This document shows positions 13,947-21,203 of a DNA stretch of 29,289 nucleotides, in pieces. The DNA lies in contig JAAZDH010000375.1 of the NCBI GenBank assembly GCA_012512865.1, positions 1-29,289 of the forward strand, written 5' to 3'. The first letter of the stretch is position 1. Each line of letters starts with the position of its first letter. A program made the translations under genes and the position numbers. This DNA comes from Clostridiaceae bacterium (GTDB taxonomy: Bacteria; Bacillota; Clostridia; Acetivibrionales; DUMC01). The notes beneath the pieces were generated by a model, which saw only the letters and a list, made by a program, of their open reading frames with translations, did not search any database and was not told the DNA's origin.

Positions 13947-15413
13947 TTATAGTCTTCCTACTATGCCCATGCGGTTGATAATAGTCTCAATCATTTGGTC
14001 TATAACATTAAACGCCCTTGAAGAGGCATCATATGCAAATTTATATTTCATCATGTTGGTCAGTTCTTCATCCAGGGAAACGCCTGACAGGGCTTCCCTC
14101 TTCGCATTAACCGCCCTCAGCAGGTTACCCTGGTTTTCGGCAACGTTTAATGCCTGTGCCCCGCTTTGCCCTATTTTTAAAATTAGAGCCTGGTACTATT
14201 CGTCTATGCTCAACATTCCGGTCTCATCGGCGATTAACGGCTCATGCCTTATGTTTGCCATTTGCAAGGCTATTATGTTGTCGCCGCTTTTCCCCGAGGA
14301 AGATGCCACTATATTGGCTAAATCATCAAGATTGTCGTTAAGTTTGATATTCCCCGGCGCAATGGGAATTGCGCTATTAACCGGCACGAAAAAGTCTTCC
14401 CCATCCGTGGGAGGCTGCTTCAAGGTTTTGCCGCTCCTGTGCAAGTCGTTAACCCTCTCCACCATTGCCTTGACTAAATTATTCAACATCTCTCTTGCTT
14501 TATAAACGCTGGTTATTGAACCCCTTTCGTCTTCTTCCGTTCCACCGGCCTTGCCTATTGAATCCATCAACCCTTTTATTGTTCCGCTTTCCAGGGATAC
14601 CTCCGCTCCCAGCTCGGAAACCCTTACCACAGGCGGCGAAATGCTTCCTTTATTTTCTTCCAGGTATAATTCCCTGCTTTTTCCCCCGTTTACTACTGTA
14701 TAACCGCCAATAGTAATATAAAACCGTCCATCTGCCGTTTCCTCTATATTAGCATTTACAAGCCTTGTCAACCTGTCCGCGAGAACATTTCGCTGGTCCC
14801 TTAAATCATTGGCAGTGCCGCCTGCTAACTCGTACTTGTAAATCTCGGTGTTGAGTTTTGCTACCTGGGAAGTTATTTCATTTACTTCATCAATGCGCAC
14901 CCTTATTTCGGCGACCAAGTCCTTTTGAAGTTTATCCAGCTGTTCTCCCATATGGTTCAAGGTATTTACAAGGTTTTCCGCCCTCTGTCTTACAATAGCC
15001 CTTACTGTCAAGCTATCGGGGTCCTTGGACAGTTCCTGCCAGGAATCCCAGAATTGGTTCATGACATACTGCAGTCCTTCCGACATCGGGTCGCCCAGTA
15101 TGGCCTCAAGGTCTTGAACCGTCTTAAGCCTTGCTTCCCAGTAGCCAAAAGCCATGCTTTCATTCCTGTACATAACATCAAGGAACCTGTTTCGCACCTG
15201 TCTTATCTGCTGCAGGCCGGCCCCGACGCCGTACTGGTAAATCCGGTTCTTCCCCTGTACAGTCCAGTAAGGAGCATCTGCTATTATGGCCTGCTGCCTA
15301 ACATATCCTGGGGTATTCAGGTTTGAAATGTTATGCCCGGTAACGATGAGCGCCCTTTCACTTGTATACAACCCCGATCTTGCTATTTCATAACTTCCAA
15401 ATCCGGCTGCCAT
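13947..15413 (-). pseudogene. flgK: Second flgK (upstream copy) with in-frame amber codon
   Basis: A second HAP1-like gene of 488 codons that would be complete except for a TAG at 14196-14198. The N-terminus (FGSYEIARSGLYTSERALIVTGHNISNLNTPGYVRQ) and the next 360 residues are intact. After GMLSIDE the frame meets TAG and then continues without another stop for 82 codons: YQALILKIGQSGAQAL, then REALSGVSLDEELTNMMKYKFAYDASSRAF and NRMGIVGRL. That tail is the conserved D0/D1 C-terminal helix needed for polymerisation. In homologues the interrupted site is usually aromatic (DFY or DYY), so a TAC/TAT to TAG change is the simplest origin. The truncated 405-residue product should not assemble. It may be a nonsense mutation in a redundant paralogue, a recoded site, or a read error. 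Several neighbours use TAG as a true stop. Confidence 0.85.
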
Positions 15414-15574
15414 GTAAATTACCTCTTGTTATACCCGTCTAAAACCTTAACTTTGAAGTTTATATCTCTTTTCCTGACGCTTGACGTTTAGCGCTAAATA
15501 TTTATTAACAACTTAATATTTACTAACGTTTAATATTTGTTAAAATTAATAATTAATGCTTAATGGCTTAAAGT

Positions 15575-16102
15575 TTAAAGTTTAACATCAAAAAGGCTCA
15601 ATTTTTCACTATTCCCTTCTTTTCCGTCCCTGCTGTAGTTGATTCCCTTGTCGTTTGTTGAAGATAACAGGTTTAGCGAGAAATCTATATATTCGAGAGA
15701 AGCATCTATCAGAACTTTATTCCGCATGTTTGTTTTCCTGATTTCTTCAATTGTACATAGAATATTGGCCCTGGCCTTCTTTAGTTTTTCCGCCCATGCC
15801 TTGTCCCATCCCTTATCCCATGCCTTGTCCAGGTTGTCAATAATTGACGAAATGGTAAGGGAGGAAGCCTCTACACCCATTCCACAAGCTATTTCCGACA
15901 CTGCCTGTTCCCTTGTTTCCTCGAGTTCTCCCACGCTTTCAATTAAAACCAGCTCGTTTTTCGTGATATTTTCAAGTTCTCTTACATCCCCGTTTATTAA
16001 CACTTCCGTTTTCTGCCTTGAAAGGTCAAGAAACTTGGAATATAGCTCGGCTTCTTTCTCAAATATGGATAATAACTTCACCGGCGGGCTTAAGTCCAAC
16101 AT
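15575..16102 (-). CDS. flgN: Flagellar export chaperone FlgN
   Basis: FlgN binds the C-termini of FlgK and FlgL in the cytoplasm and targets them to the export gate. The 175-residue protein is predicted helical, with LLSIFEKEAELYSKFLDLSRQKTEVLINGDVRELENITKNELVLIE, the FlgN pattern in its first 60 residues. An open frame extends 11 codons further up, overlapping flgM, but ATG 16102 has GGAGG at a good distance. Residues about 91-104 show the four-residue repeat DKAW-DKGW-DKAW, produced by a 12-bp DNA repeat. It lies between flgM and the flgK pair, which are its likely clients. Confidence 0.9.
   Translation of the reverse strand: MLDLSPPVKLLSIFEKEAELYSKFLDLSRQKTEVLINGDVRELENITKNELVLIESVGELEETREQAVSEIACGMGVEASSLTISSIIDNLDKAWDKGWDKAWAEKLKKARANILCTIEEIRKTNMRNKVLIDASLEYIDFSLNLLSSTNDKGINYSRDGKEGNSEKLSLFDVKL
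15795..15830 (-). repeat. Three 12-bp tandem repeats inside flgN
   Basis: Plus-strand units CATGCCTTGTCC, CATCCCTTATCC, CATGCCTTGTCC lie head to tail at 15795, 15807 and 15819. They encode DKAW/DKGW/DKAW without breaking the frame. Confidence 0.85.
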
Positions 16103-16118
16103 AAGTATTCCTCCAGGT

Positions 16119-16406
16119 TTAAACTTTTTCATCAAATACCGACTTTATTATTTTTTCAGCAATCTTCTTTCCCTCAACGTTATAATTTCCCGACTGCAAC
16201 TGGCTTGCTATTTTCTCCACCTTTTCCTGCCTGATGTCAGGAATCTCCTTCAGGTGCTTCATGGCCACCTGGTAATCTTTTGCCGTATCAGATATTGATA
16301 ATACATCCTTTCCTTGGTTTGCCCTGGAAGTCTCCCTAATCTTATCCATACGCTTGTTTTTGCCATCTATCCCGGACACCCCGGGAACATTCCTCCATAT
16401 CCTCAT
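16119..16406 (-). CDS. flgM: Anti-sigma-28 factor FlgM
   Basis: FlgM binds sigma-D/sigma-28 and keeps late flagellar genes off until the hook-basal body is finished and FlgM is exported or otherwise released. The 95-residue protein has a disordered N-terminus and the conserved C-terminal sigma-binding helices: SDTAKDYQVAMKHLKEIPDIRQEKVEKIASQLQSGNYNVEGKKIAEKII. The ATG is behind GAGGTGGAG. A weaker sigma-D-like promoter lies directly upstream, so the gene would be under feedback from its own target. Next gene is flgN, 16 bases away with the start chosen here. Confidence 0.95.
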   Translation of the reverse strand: MRIWRNVPGVSGIDGKNKRMDKIRETSRANQGKDVLSISDTAKDYQVAMKHLKEIPDIRQEKVEKIASQLQSGNYNVEGKKIAEKIIKSVFDEKV

Positions 16407-16435
16407 GAATTCTTCTCCACCTCTTTCCAGTAATA

Positions 16436-16462
16436 ATATCGGTAAATCTAAATAAATATTAA
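16436..16462 (-). promoter_or_regulatory. Candidate sigma-D promoter of flgM-flgN-flgK
   Basis: The minus strand shows ACCGATAT (7 of 8 to the sigma-D -10 element). At exact N15 distance the -35 element is TTAA rather than TAAA, a weaker match. It lies 30 bases before the flgM ATG. In B. subtilis flgM also has a sigma-D promoter at this place. Confidence 0.58.
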
Positions 16463-16539
16463 CACAATTAATTAATATTTAAATTGCATATTATTTTAAC
16501 ATGGCTGCCTGACCCTTTTTCTTTTATTTTTTTAAATGG

Positions 16540-16980
16540 TTACCTGCGCTTTCTCCTGTCATCTTTCAACAGGTATCTCATCCCGATACTGCCGGCTTGG
16601 GAATGCCCGTTTTCCAAGCGCAACTTCTCTTCTATTTTACTTGCCGTTTTTGAAAACTCCGCCGACATGTTCCTGCTGCACTCATCACAGAACTTGCCTG
16701 TTTTTATTGCCTTCCCGCATCTTTCACAGAGCAATACCGGCAATCCCTCATCCCCGATAATTTCCAGCCTCCCGTCCCTCAAGTATTTCTTTATCTTGTC
16801 TATCCTGATATCAAGCTCGCTTGCAACCTGGTAAATTGAAGCTCCCGGGTTTTCCATGAGGTATTTTTTTATCCTTTGGAACTCCGCTTCCTCCTCGTGC
16901 CTGCATGTGTTGCATATAGCATTTCCTCCAACATAGTTGAATAATTTACCGCACCTTTTGCAATTTTTCAATTCAGGCAT
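16540..16980 (-). CDS. yvyF: YvyF/TIGR03826 family flagellar operon protein
   Basis: A 146-residue protein with two zinc-ribbon-like cysteine pairs at the N-terminus (CKRCGK and CNTC, residues about 5-26), a central helix-turn-helix-like part (IKKYLMENPGASIYQVASELDIRIDKIKKYLRDGRLEI) and a second pair of cysteine knuckles (CERCGKAIKTGKFCDEC). This arrangement is the YvyF family found between comF and flgM in Bacillus and Clostridium; a transcriptional or regulatory role is suspected but not shown. The frame is open for 12 more codons, but ATG 16980 has GGGGAGG upstream. It shares an apparent operon with comF and flgM. Confidence 0.9.
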   Translation of the reverse strand: MPELKNCKRCGKLFNYVGGNAICNTCRHEEEAEFQRIKKYLMENPGASIYQVASELDIRIDKIKKYLRDGRLEIIGDEGLPVLLCERCGKAIKTGKFCDECSRNMSAEFSKTASKIEEKLRLENGHSQAGSIGMRYLLKDDRRKRR

Positions 16981-17016
16981 ATCCAGACCTCCCCTTATCA
17001 TACATATATCATTCAC

Positions 17017-17110
17017 CTCATATATCCATCACATATGCCTTATATGTTCCTCATATATACATAGTGTTTATATCACATCACATATACATAACATATGTGG
17101 TATACATGTA
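17017..17110. repeat. Intergenic CATATAT-rich imperfect repeats
   Basis: Between comF and yvyF the DNA is made mostly of reiterated CATATAT/ACATATG words (for example at 17020, 17031, 17051, 17081 and 17091). No gene, promoter or terminator is evident. Confidence 0.5.
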
Positions 17111-17860
17111 TCATAATTGCGCTATATCATGTAAAGCTGCTGCAACAACCACGGCGTAAACCTGCCTTGCGCCGGCCTTTTTCAGCACTTTGCTGCATTC
17201 ATTCAAGGTATAACCCGTTGTTAATACGTCATCCACCAGCAGGATTGACTTTCCTTCCACCTCGTTTTCATCGGTCACCGTGAAAGCATCTTTAACATTG
17301 ATATACCTCTCGTTCCTATGGAGTAGGCTCTGTGTGTCCGTATGCCTAATCCTGGCTAAAAGGCGTGATTTATCAGGTATTCCTGTAATCTTTCCCAGTT
17401 CCCTTGATATGAGGAGGGATTGATTGTACCCCCTTGTTCTTTCCTTTCGCTTATGCAGGGGCACGCTAATGACCATGTCAAATTCATCCATGTTTTTTAC
17501 AGCCTTCAGCCTTTGTGCCGTCAAATTCGCAAAAGCCCTGTAATATGAATATTTTCCAAAATACTTGTACCTGATTATTGCCTCCTTTACAATACCCTTG
17601 TATTCGCATGTACAAAATATTCCATCAAACCATACCGCTTCAGCATCGACCCCGTGCATGAAGCTTTTCAAAAATACTGAATTATCCTTTATCAATGGCA
17701 CCTTTCCAATGCATTTTGTGCATATTTCCAGTTTTTCTTTATATTCAAGCAGTTCCGAGCAAAATATACATTTGGGTGGAAAAACCAGCTTGTTAATATA
17801 ATCTATAATGCGTGCTGCAAGCTTAATAATACCCTCCTGCAATTCAACCTCTCCCGGCAA
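17111..17860 (-). CDS. comF: ComF family protein (amidophosphoribosyltransferase-like)
   Basis: ComF proteins belong to the type I phosphoribosyltransferase fold and are needed for uptake of single-stranded DNA in competent bacteria; many non-competent Firmicutes keep the gene. About 249 residues: a zinc-binding N-terminus with CIFC (about 31-34) and CTKC (about 47-50), then VISVPLHKRKERTRGYNQSLLISREL and the PRPP-binding loop ILLVDDVLTTGYTL near residue 210. The start is uncertain: TTG 17860 opens the frame, but TTG 17842 behind GGGAGAGG is also plausible. It stands between recD2 and yvyF, the first gene of the flagellar-side operon. Confidence 0.92.
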   Translation of the reverse strand: MPGEVELQEGIIKLAARIIDYINKLVFPPKCIFCSELLEYKEKLEICTKCIGKVPLIKDNSVFLKSFMHGVDAEAVWFDGIFCTCEYKGIVKEAIIRYKYFGKYSYYRAFANLTAQRLKAVKNMDEFDMVISVPLHKRKERTRGYNQSLLISRELGKITGIPDKSRLLARIRHTDTQSLLHRNERYINVKDAFTVTDENEVEGKSILLVDDVLTTGYTLNECSKVLKKAGARQVYAVVVAAALHDIAQL

Positions 17861-17986
17861 TTTAGTCTCAACTTAACCTCCCCTGTCGATTTATTTTCAG
17901 CTTTCCTGGGTACTCCCTTTAATGCTCCTTTAAATACCCTCCCAAATGTATATGTATATCGTTTATATTGTTCATGCTTATATTTA

Positions 17987-18015
17987 TATCGGAATAATTT
18001 TTCAACACTGTAGCT
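17987..18015 (-). promoter_or_regulatory. Candidate sigma-A promoter upstream of comF
   Basis: On the minus strand TTGAAA, a 17-base spacer and TATAAG lie about 130 bases before the comF start, inside the 200-base comF-recD2 interval. The spacer contains CCGATATA, which resembles a sigma-D -10 element, but without a -35 partner at N15. Confidence 0.45.
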
Positions 18016-18063
18016 TGCCTTAAGCTTTCAATTCACCATGGTTCGCAGCCTTGTACCGTTCAA

Positions 18064-20475
18064 TCATTCATCTTCCATCATGTACTGTGCTCCATGCCTT
18101 GCGAGTTTTTCCATCAGGCCGGAATATCTAAGTGTCTCCCTGTGATTATTTACCATGAAATGCAGCATATTCTTCATTCCCACTATTACCACCATATCCC
18201 TGGCCCTTGTTATTGCTGTATATAAAAGGTTGCGGGTCATCAACACGGGCGGGCCGGGGAATACCGGCAGTATCACCACGGGAAATTCGCTTCCCTGGCT
18301 CTTGTGTATTGTTATCGCGTAAGCAGGTTCAATTTCATCAAAAGCATCGTAAGAATATTCCACCACCCTGTCCTCGTCAAAAACAACCGTTATGATTTCA
18401 CGCTCATTATCAATATCCTCAATAATGCCCATATCTCCGTTAAATACCCCCAGCCCTTCCATGTACACGCCGCTTTCATCGCCTGTCCCGGCATTGGCCA
18501 GTCTTGGCCCCTTGCTGAAACCCACATCACGTTTTTGCCCCTGTGTTTGCTTTACCCACCTGACATTGTAATTATTTTTGATTTGCATTACTTTATCCCC
18601 TTTTCGATAGGTAAAGCCCGGGAATTCCTTTTCCATCTTCCCCGGTCCCCTGGGATTCAATTTCTTCTGGAGCTCAAGGTTTAAGTTTGCCACGCCCGCG
18701 TACCCTTTTTTCGTGGGGGTAAGCACCTGTATATCCCTTACGGGATCATAGCCGAACTGGGAGGGTATTCTCCTGTTGCACAGCTCCACGATTGTTCCTA
18801 CTATGCCGGCGGCATCGTCCCGCTGGATATAAAAGAAATCTTTGCTTTCCGTGTTAAGCAGCGGCATTTCCCCCCTGTTTACCTTGTGCGCATTTACCAC
18901 GATCATGCTTTCTTCTGATTGCCTGAACACCTCGGTAAGTCTCACCGTTTTTACCGTCCTGCTTGCAATTATATCTTTTAGCACGTTCCCCGGGCCCACG
19001 GATGGTAATTGGTCAACATCCCCCACCATTATAAGCTTTGCGCCCGGTTTTACAGCTTTGACAAGGTGATTCATGAGCAATATATCCACCATGGACATTT
19101 CGTCCACGATTATGACGTCCGCATCCAGGGGATTGGTTTCGTTTCTTAAAAACACCGGTTTTTCATCCTCGCCCATGAATCCCACCTCAAGAAGGCGGTG
19201 TATGGTTTTTGCCTCGAAACCCGTAGCCTCGGTCATCCTTTTTGCGGCCCTGCCGGTAGGTGCAGCCAGCACTATCCTGCAGCCTTGCTCCTTCAAGATA
19301 TGTATTATACTTTTTATTATGGTTGTTTTGCCTGTTCCCGGCCCTCCCGTTATAACGAGGACATTGTTCGCAAGCGCTTCTATTATGCATTGCCTCTGGG
19401 CTGCTGCAAGGGTAATCCCATCCTCCCTGCGAATGTATTCCAGGCATTCCATGATTTCATCCATCCCGTTGCCCTCGTTGTCCTCGTTCTCTTGCCGTCG
19501 GCCGTCATTTTCTCCATCACCCGCATCTTTATGTTTACGGCCGTTATTCATTACCACACGGCAACCATACCCCGATAATGCAAGAAGCCCCATCGCAACC
19601 CCTATTTCAGCTTTGTAAAATTCATCCTGGTAAATTTTGCTCCTGCTTTCGTTCTCGTTATCCTTCTCTATATATATTGAATCATTGAAAACCATGGACG
19701 ATAAGGCATTGCGTATATTTTCAATACTTGCGTCAAGAAGCTCCTGTGAATACTGCTCCAACAACCCTTGCGGCAGGTATGTATGTCCATTGGCAGCAGC
19801 CTGCACCAACACGTACTTTACCCCGCTGCACACGCGAAGTTCCGACCGGGGGTCAATTCCAAGGGTTGCAGCAATGCGGTCGGCGGTTTTAAAAGAAATT
19901 CCCTGTATTTCATCAACAAGCTTGTACGGGTTTTTCCTGATTTCTTCTATTGTATTATCTCCATAGATTTTGTATATTTTTGCGGTATATGCAGGGCTGA
20001 TTCCATGCTCATATAAAAATGCCACAATCCTGGTGAATTCCCTGTGCTTGACTAGGGCTTGTCCTATCTCGAGGGCTTTTGACAGGCTTATGCCTTTAAT
20101 TTCAGCCAGCTTTTCCGGCTGCTCCAGCATTATTTTCAGGCTTTCCTCCCCGAACCTCCCCACGATTTTTTTAGCCGTTGCCTTTCCAATGCCCTTGATT
20201 ACCCCGGCCGCCAGGTACCTTTCGATGGCTTCCGCAGTTTCAGGCATGACTTTTTCGTAATACTCCACCTTTACCTGGTCCCCGTAATCAGGATGGGTTG
20301 TCCATATCCCACGTATCCTCAGTATTTCGCCGGGAGTTATGAAAGGCATGTAACCTACGACCGTCACCAGCCCCAATCCCAGCCCATCACATTTGCAGGC
20401 TATTTCGCATACCATGTAACCATTTGCTTCATTTGAAAATATGATATTTTCAACAGTACCTTCTATAACAACCAA
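18064..20475 (-). CDS. recD2: RecD2-type ATP-dependent DNA helicase
   Basis: RecD2 is a superfamily 1B 5'-3' helicase of bacteria without RecBC, linked to repair and replication fork maintenance. The protein (803 residues from TTG 20475, which has GGAGG 5 bases upstream; the frame is open 6 codons further) has an N-terminal OB-like/HhH part (IKGIGKATAKKIV, then GISLSKALEIG), Walker A GGPGTGKTT near residue 376, DEMSMVD (Walker B), GDVDQLPSVGPG and the C-terminal motif AITIHKSQGSEFPVVILP. Two inserts stand out: an acidic, Asp/Glu/Asn-rich run at about 308-335 and one near GFSKGPRLANAGTGDESG. Its neighbours are comF and a small membrane protein gene. Confidence 0.95.
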   Translation of the reverse strand: MVVIEGTVENIIFSNEANGYMVCEIACKCDGLGLGLVTVVGYMPFITPGEILRIRGIWTTHPDYGDQVKVEYYEKVMPETAEAIERYLAAGVIKGIGKATAKKIVGRFGEESLKIMLEQPEKLAEIKGISLSKALEIGQALVKHREFTRIVAFLYEHGISPAYTAKIYKIYGDNTIEEIRKNPYKLVDEIQGISFKTADRIAATLGIDPRSELRVCSGVKYVLVQAAANGHTYLPQGLLEQYSQELLDASIENIRNALSSMVFNDSIYIEKDNENESRSKIYQDEFYKAEIGVAMGLLALSGYGCRVVMNNGRKHKDAGDGENDGRRQENEDNEGNGMDEIMECLEYIRREDGITLAAAQRQCIIEALANNVLVITGGPGTGKTTIIKSIIHILKEQGCRIVLAAPTGRAAKRMTEATGFEAKTIHRLLEVGFMGEDEKPVFLRNETNPLDADVIIVDEMSMVDILLMNHLVKAVKPGAKLIMVGDVDQLPSVGPGNVLKDIIASRTVKTVRLTEVFRQSEESMIVVNAHKVNRGEMPLLNTESKDFFYIQRDDAAGIVGTIVELCNRRIPSQFGYDPVRDIQVLTPTKKGYAGVANLNLELQKKLNPRGPGKMEKEFPGFTYRKGDKVMQIKNNYNVRWVKQTQGQKRDVGFSKGPRLANAGTGDESGVYMEGLGVFNGDMGIIEDIDNEREIITVVFDEDRVVEYSYDAFDEIEPAYAITIHKSQGSEFPVVILPVFPGPPVLMTRNLLYTAITRARDMVVIVGMKNMLHFMVNNHRETLRYSGLMEKLARHGAQYMMEDE

Positions 20476-20575
20476 TTTATCCTCCGTTACCAAATGTAAA
20501 AATTATAGAATCATATAGAATTATTTTATATTTTACGGCATTTTTTCATCACAAGATTATTGCTGATTTTATTTT

Positions 20576-20639
20576 GATTTTAACCCAAAATCCGGACGAA
20601 AATACCAAGACATGTTGAGCATGTCCCATGGTTAAAATC
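20576..20639. repeat. Nested inverted repeats upstream of recD2
   Basis: Outer arms GATTTTAACC (20576-20585) and GGTTAAAATC (20630-20639) are perfect 10-bp complements. Inside lies a second perfect inverted repeat, GACATG-TTGAG-CATGTC (20609-20625). No T-tract follows, so it is not an obvious terminator. The rest of the 225-base interval upstream of recD2 is AT-rich without a gene. Confidence 0.7.
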
Positions 20640-20718
20640 GTTAAAACTACATCACTAAACTCGCAACATTTAAATCCACATTATAAATCTACCATAAATC
20701 CAATCCCTTGACAATTTG

Positions 20719-21090
20719 TCAACCACCAAACCCTTCAAAAACCTTGTTTTTTTCTTCTCCGCTTAGAACAACCATGTTATGGCAATCATAATCTCCTTTT
20801 AGCCTGTGAAGGATTTCCCCGGTGCTGTCGTTTGAATCCATATTTACTACGTACAGGCCTCCTTCCCGTATAACATTCTCAAACACCCTGCTTGATAAAA
20901 CGCTCCTTACCACGCCTTCAATTAATTCACCCTGGTTCTTCACTATAATTGCTATTCTAATACCGGGGTTTCCAAGGTTGAGGTTGCGATAAAAACATTT
21001 TACAATCGCCGAAATTGCCGTTATAACCCCGTATAAGGCAAATATGTACATGAGTATATCCATGGCCGCCCCGAATACTTGCGATAGCAT
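20719..21090 (-). CDS. Small membrane-anchored protein of unknown function
   Basis: I do not recognise a named family with certainty. The 123-residue product has one strong N-terminal hydrophobic segment (about residues 8-31, MDILMYIFALYGVITAISAIV), a basic stretch and then a soluble part with alternating strands and helices: IRIAIIVKNQGELIEGVVRSVL, then YVVNMDSNDSTGEILHRL. The part with IIVKNQ and D-S-x-D-S-T-x-E vaguely resembles the start of family 2 glycosyltransferases, but it is far too short for an enzyme. The likely start, ATG 21090, uses AAGGGGTG as ribosome binding site, which is the 3' arm of the metK terminator. It lies between metK and recD2. Confidence 0.65.
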   Translation of the reverse strand: MLSQVFGAAMDILMYIFALYGVITAISAIVKCFYRNLNLGNPGIRIAIIVKNQGELIEGVVRSVLSSRVFENVIREGGLYVVNMDSNDSTGEILHRLKGDYDCHNMVVLSGEEKNKVFEGFGG

Positions 21091-21091
21091 G

Positions 21092-21129
21092 AAAAAACAC
21101 CCCTTTATTCATAATATGTCAAGGGGTGT
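21092..21129 (-). terminator. Terminator after metK, overlapping the next gene's ribosome binding site
   Basis: On the minus strand ACACCCCTT pairs with AAGGGGTGT (9 bp) around a 15-base loop and is followed by TTTTTTC. The T-run abuts the ATG of the small membrane protein gene. On the plus strand it is also followed by GTTTTG, so it may work weakly in both directions. Confidence 0.8.
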
Positions 21130-21190
21130 GTTTTGTTACAAGTTTAATGAGCAGAAGTTGTCAAAATCAAGGGGCTCGTCTTGTTACAGG
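21121..21190. repeat. Imperfect direct repeat downstream of metK
   Basis: TCAAGGGG-6 bases-TTGTTACA occurs twice, at 21119-21140 and 21167-21188, 48 bp apart. The first copy contains the 3' arm of the metK terminator. Confidence 0.6.
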
Positions 21191-21203
21191 TCCAAGCCTA
21201 TCC

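Noticed and set aside
5734..14198. TAG reassigned as a sense codon (for example pyrrolysine) genome-wide
   Set aside because: TAG is the natural end of flagellin right after its conserved C-terminus, and of flaG, hpt and the SecB-like gene. Two disrupted genes are better explained as decay.
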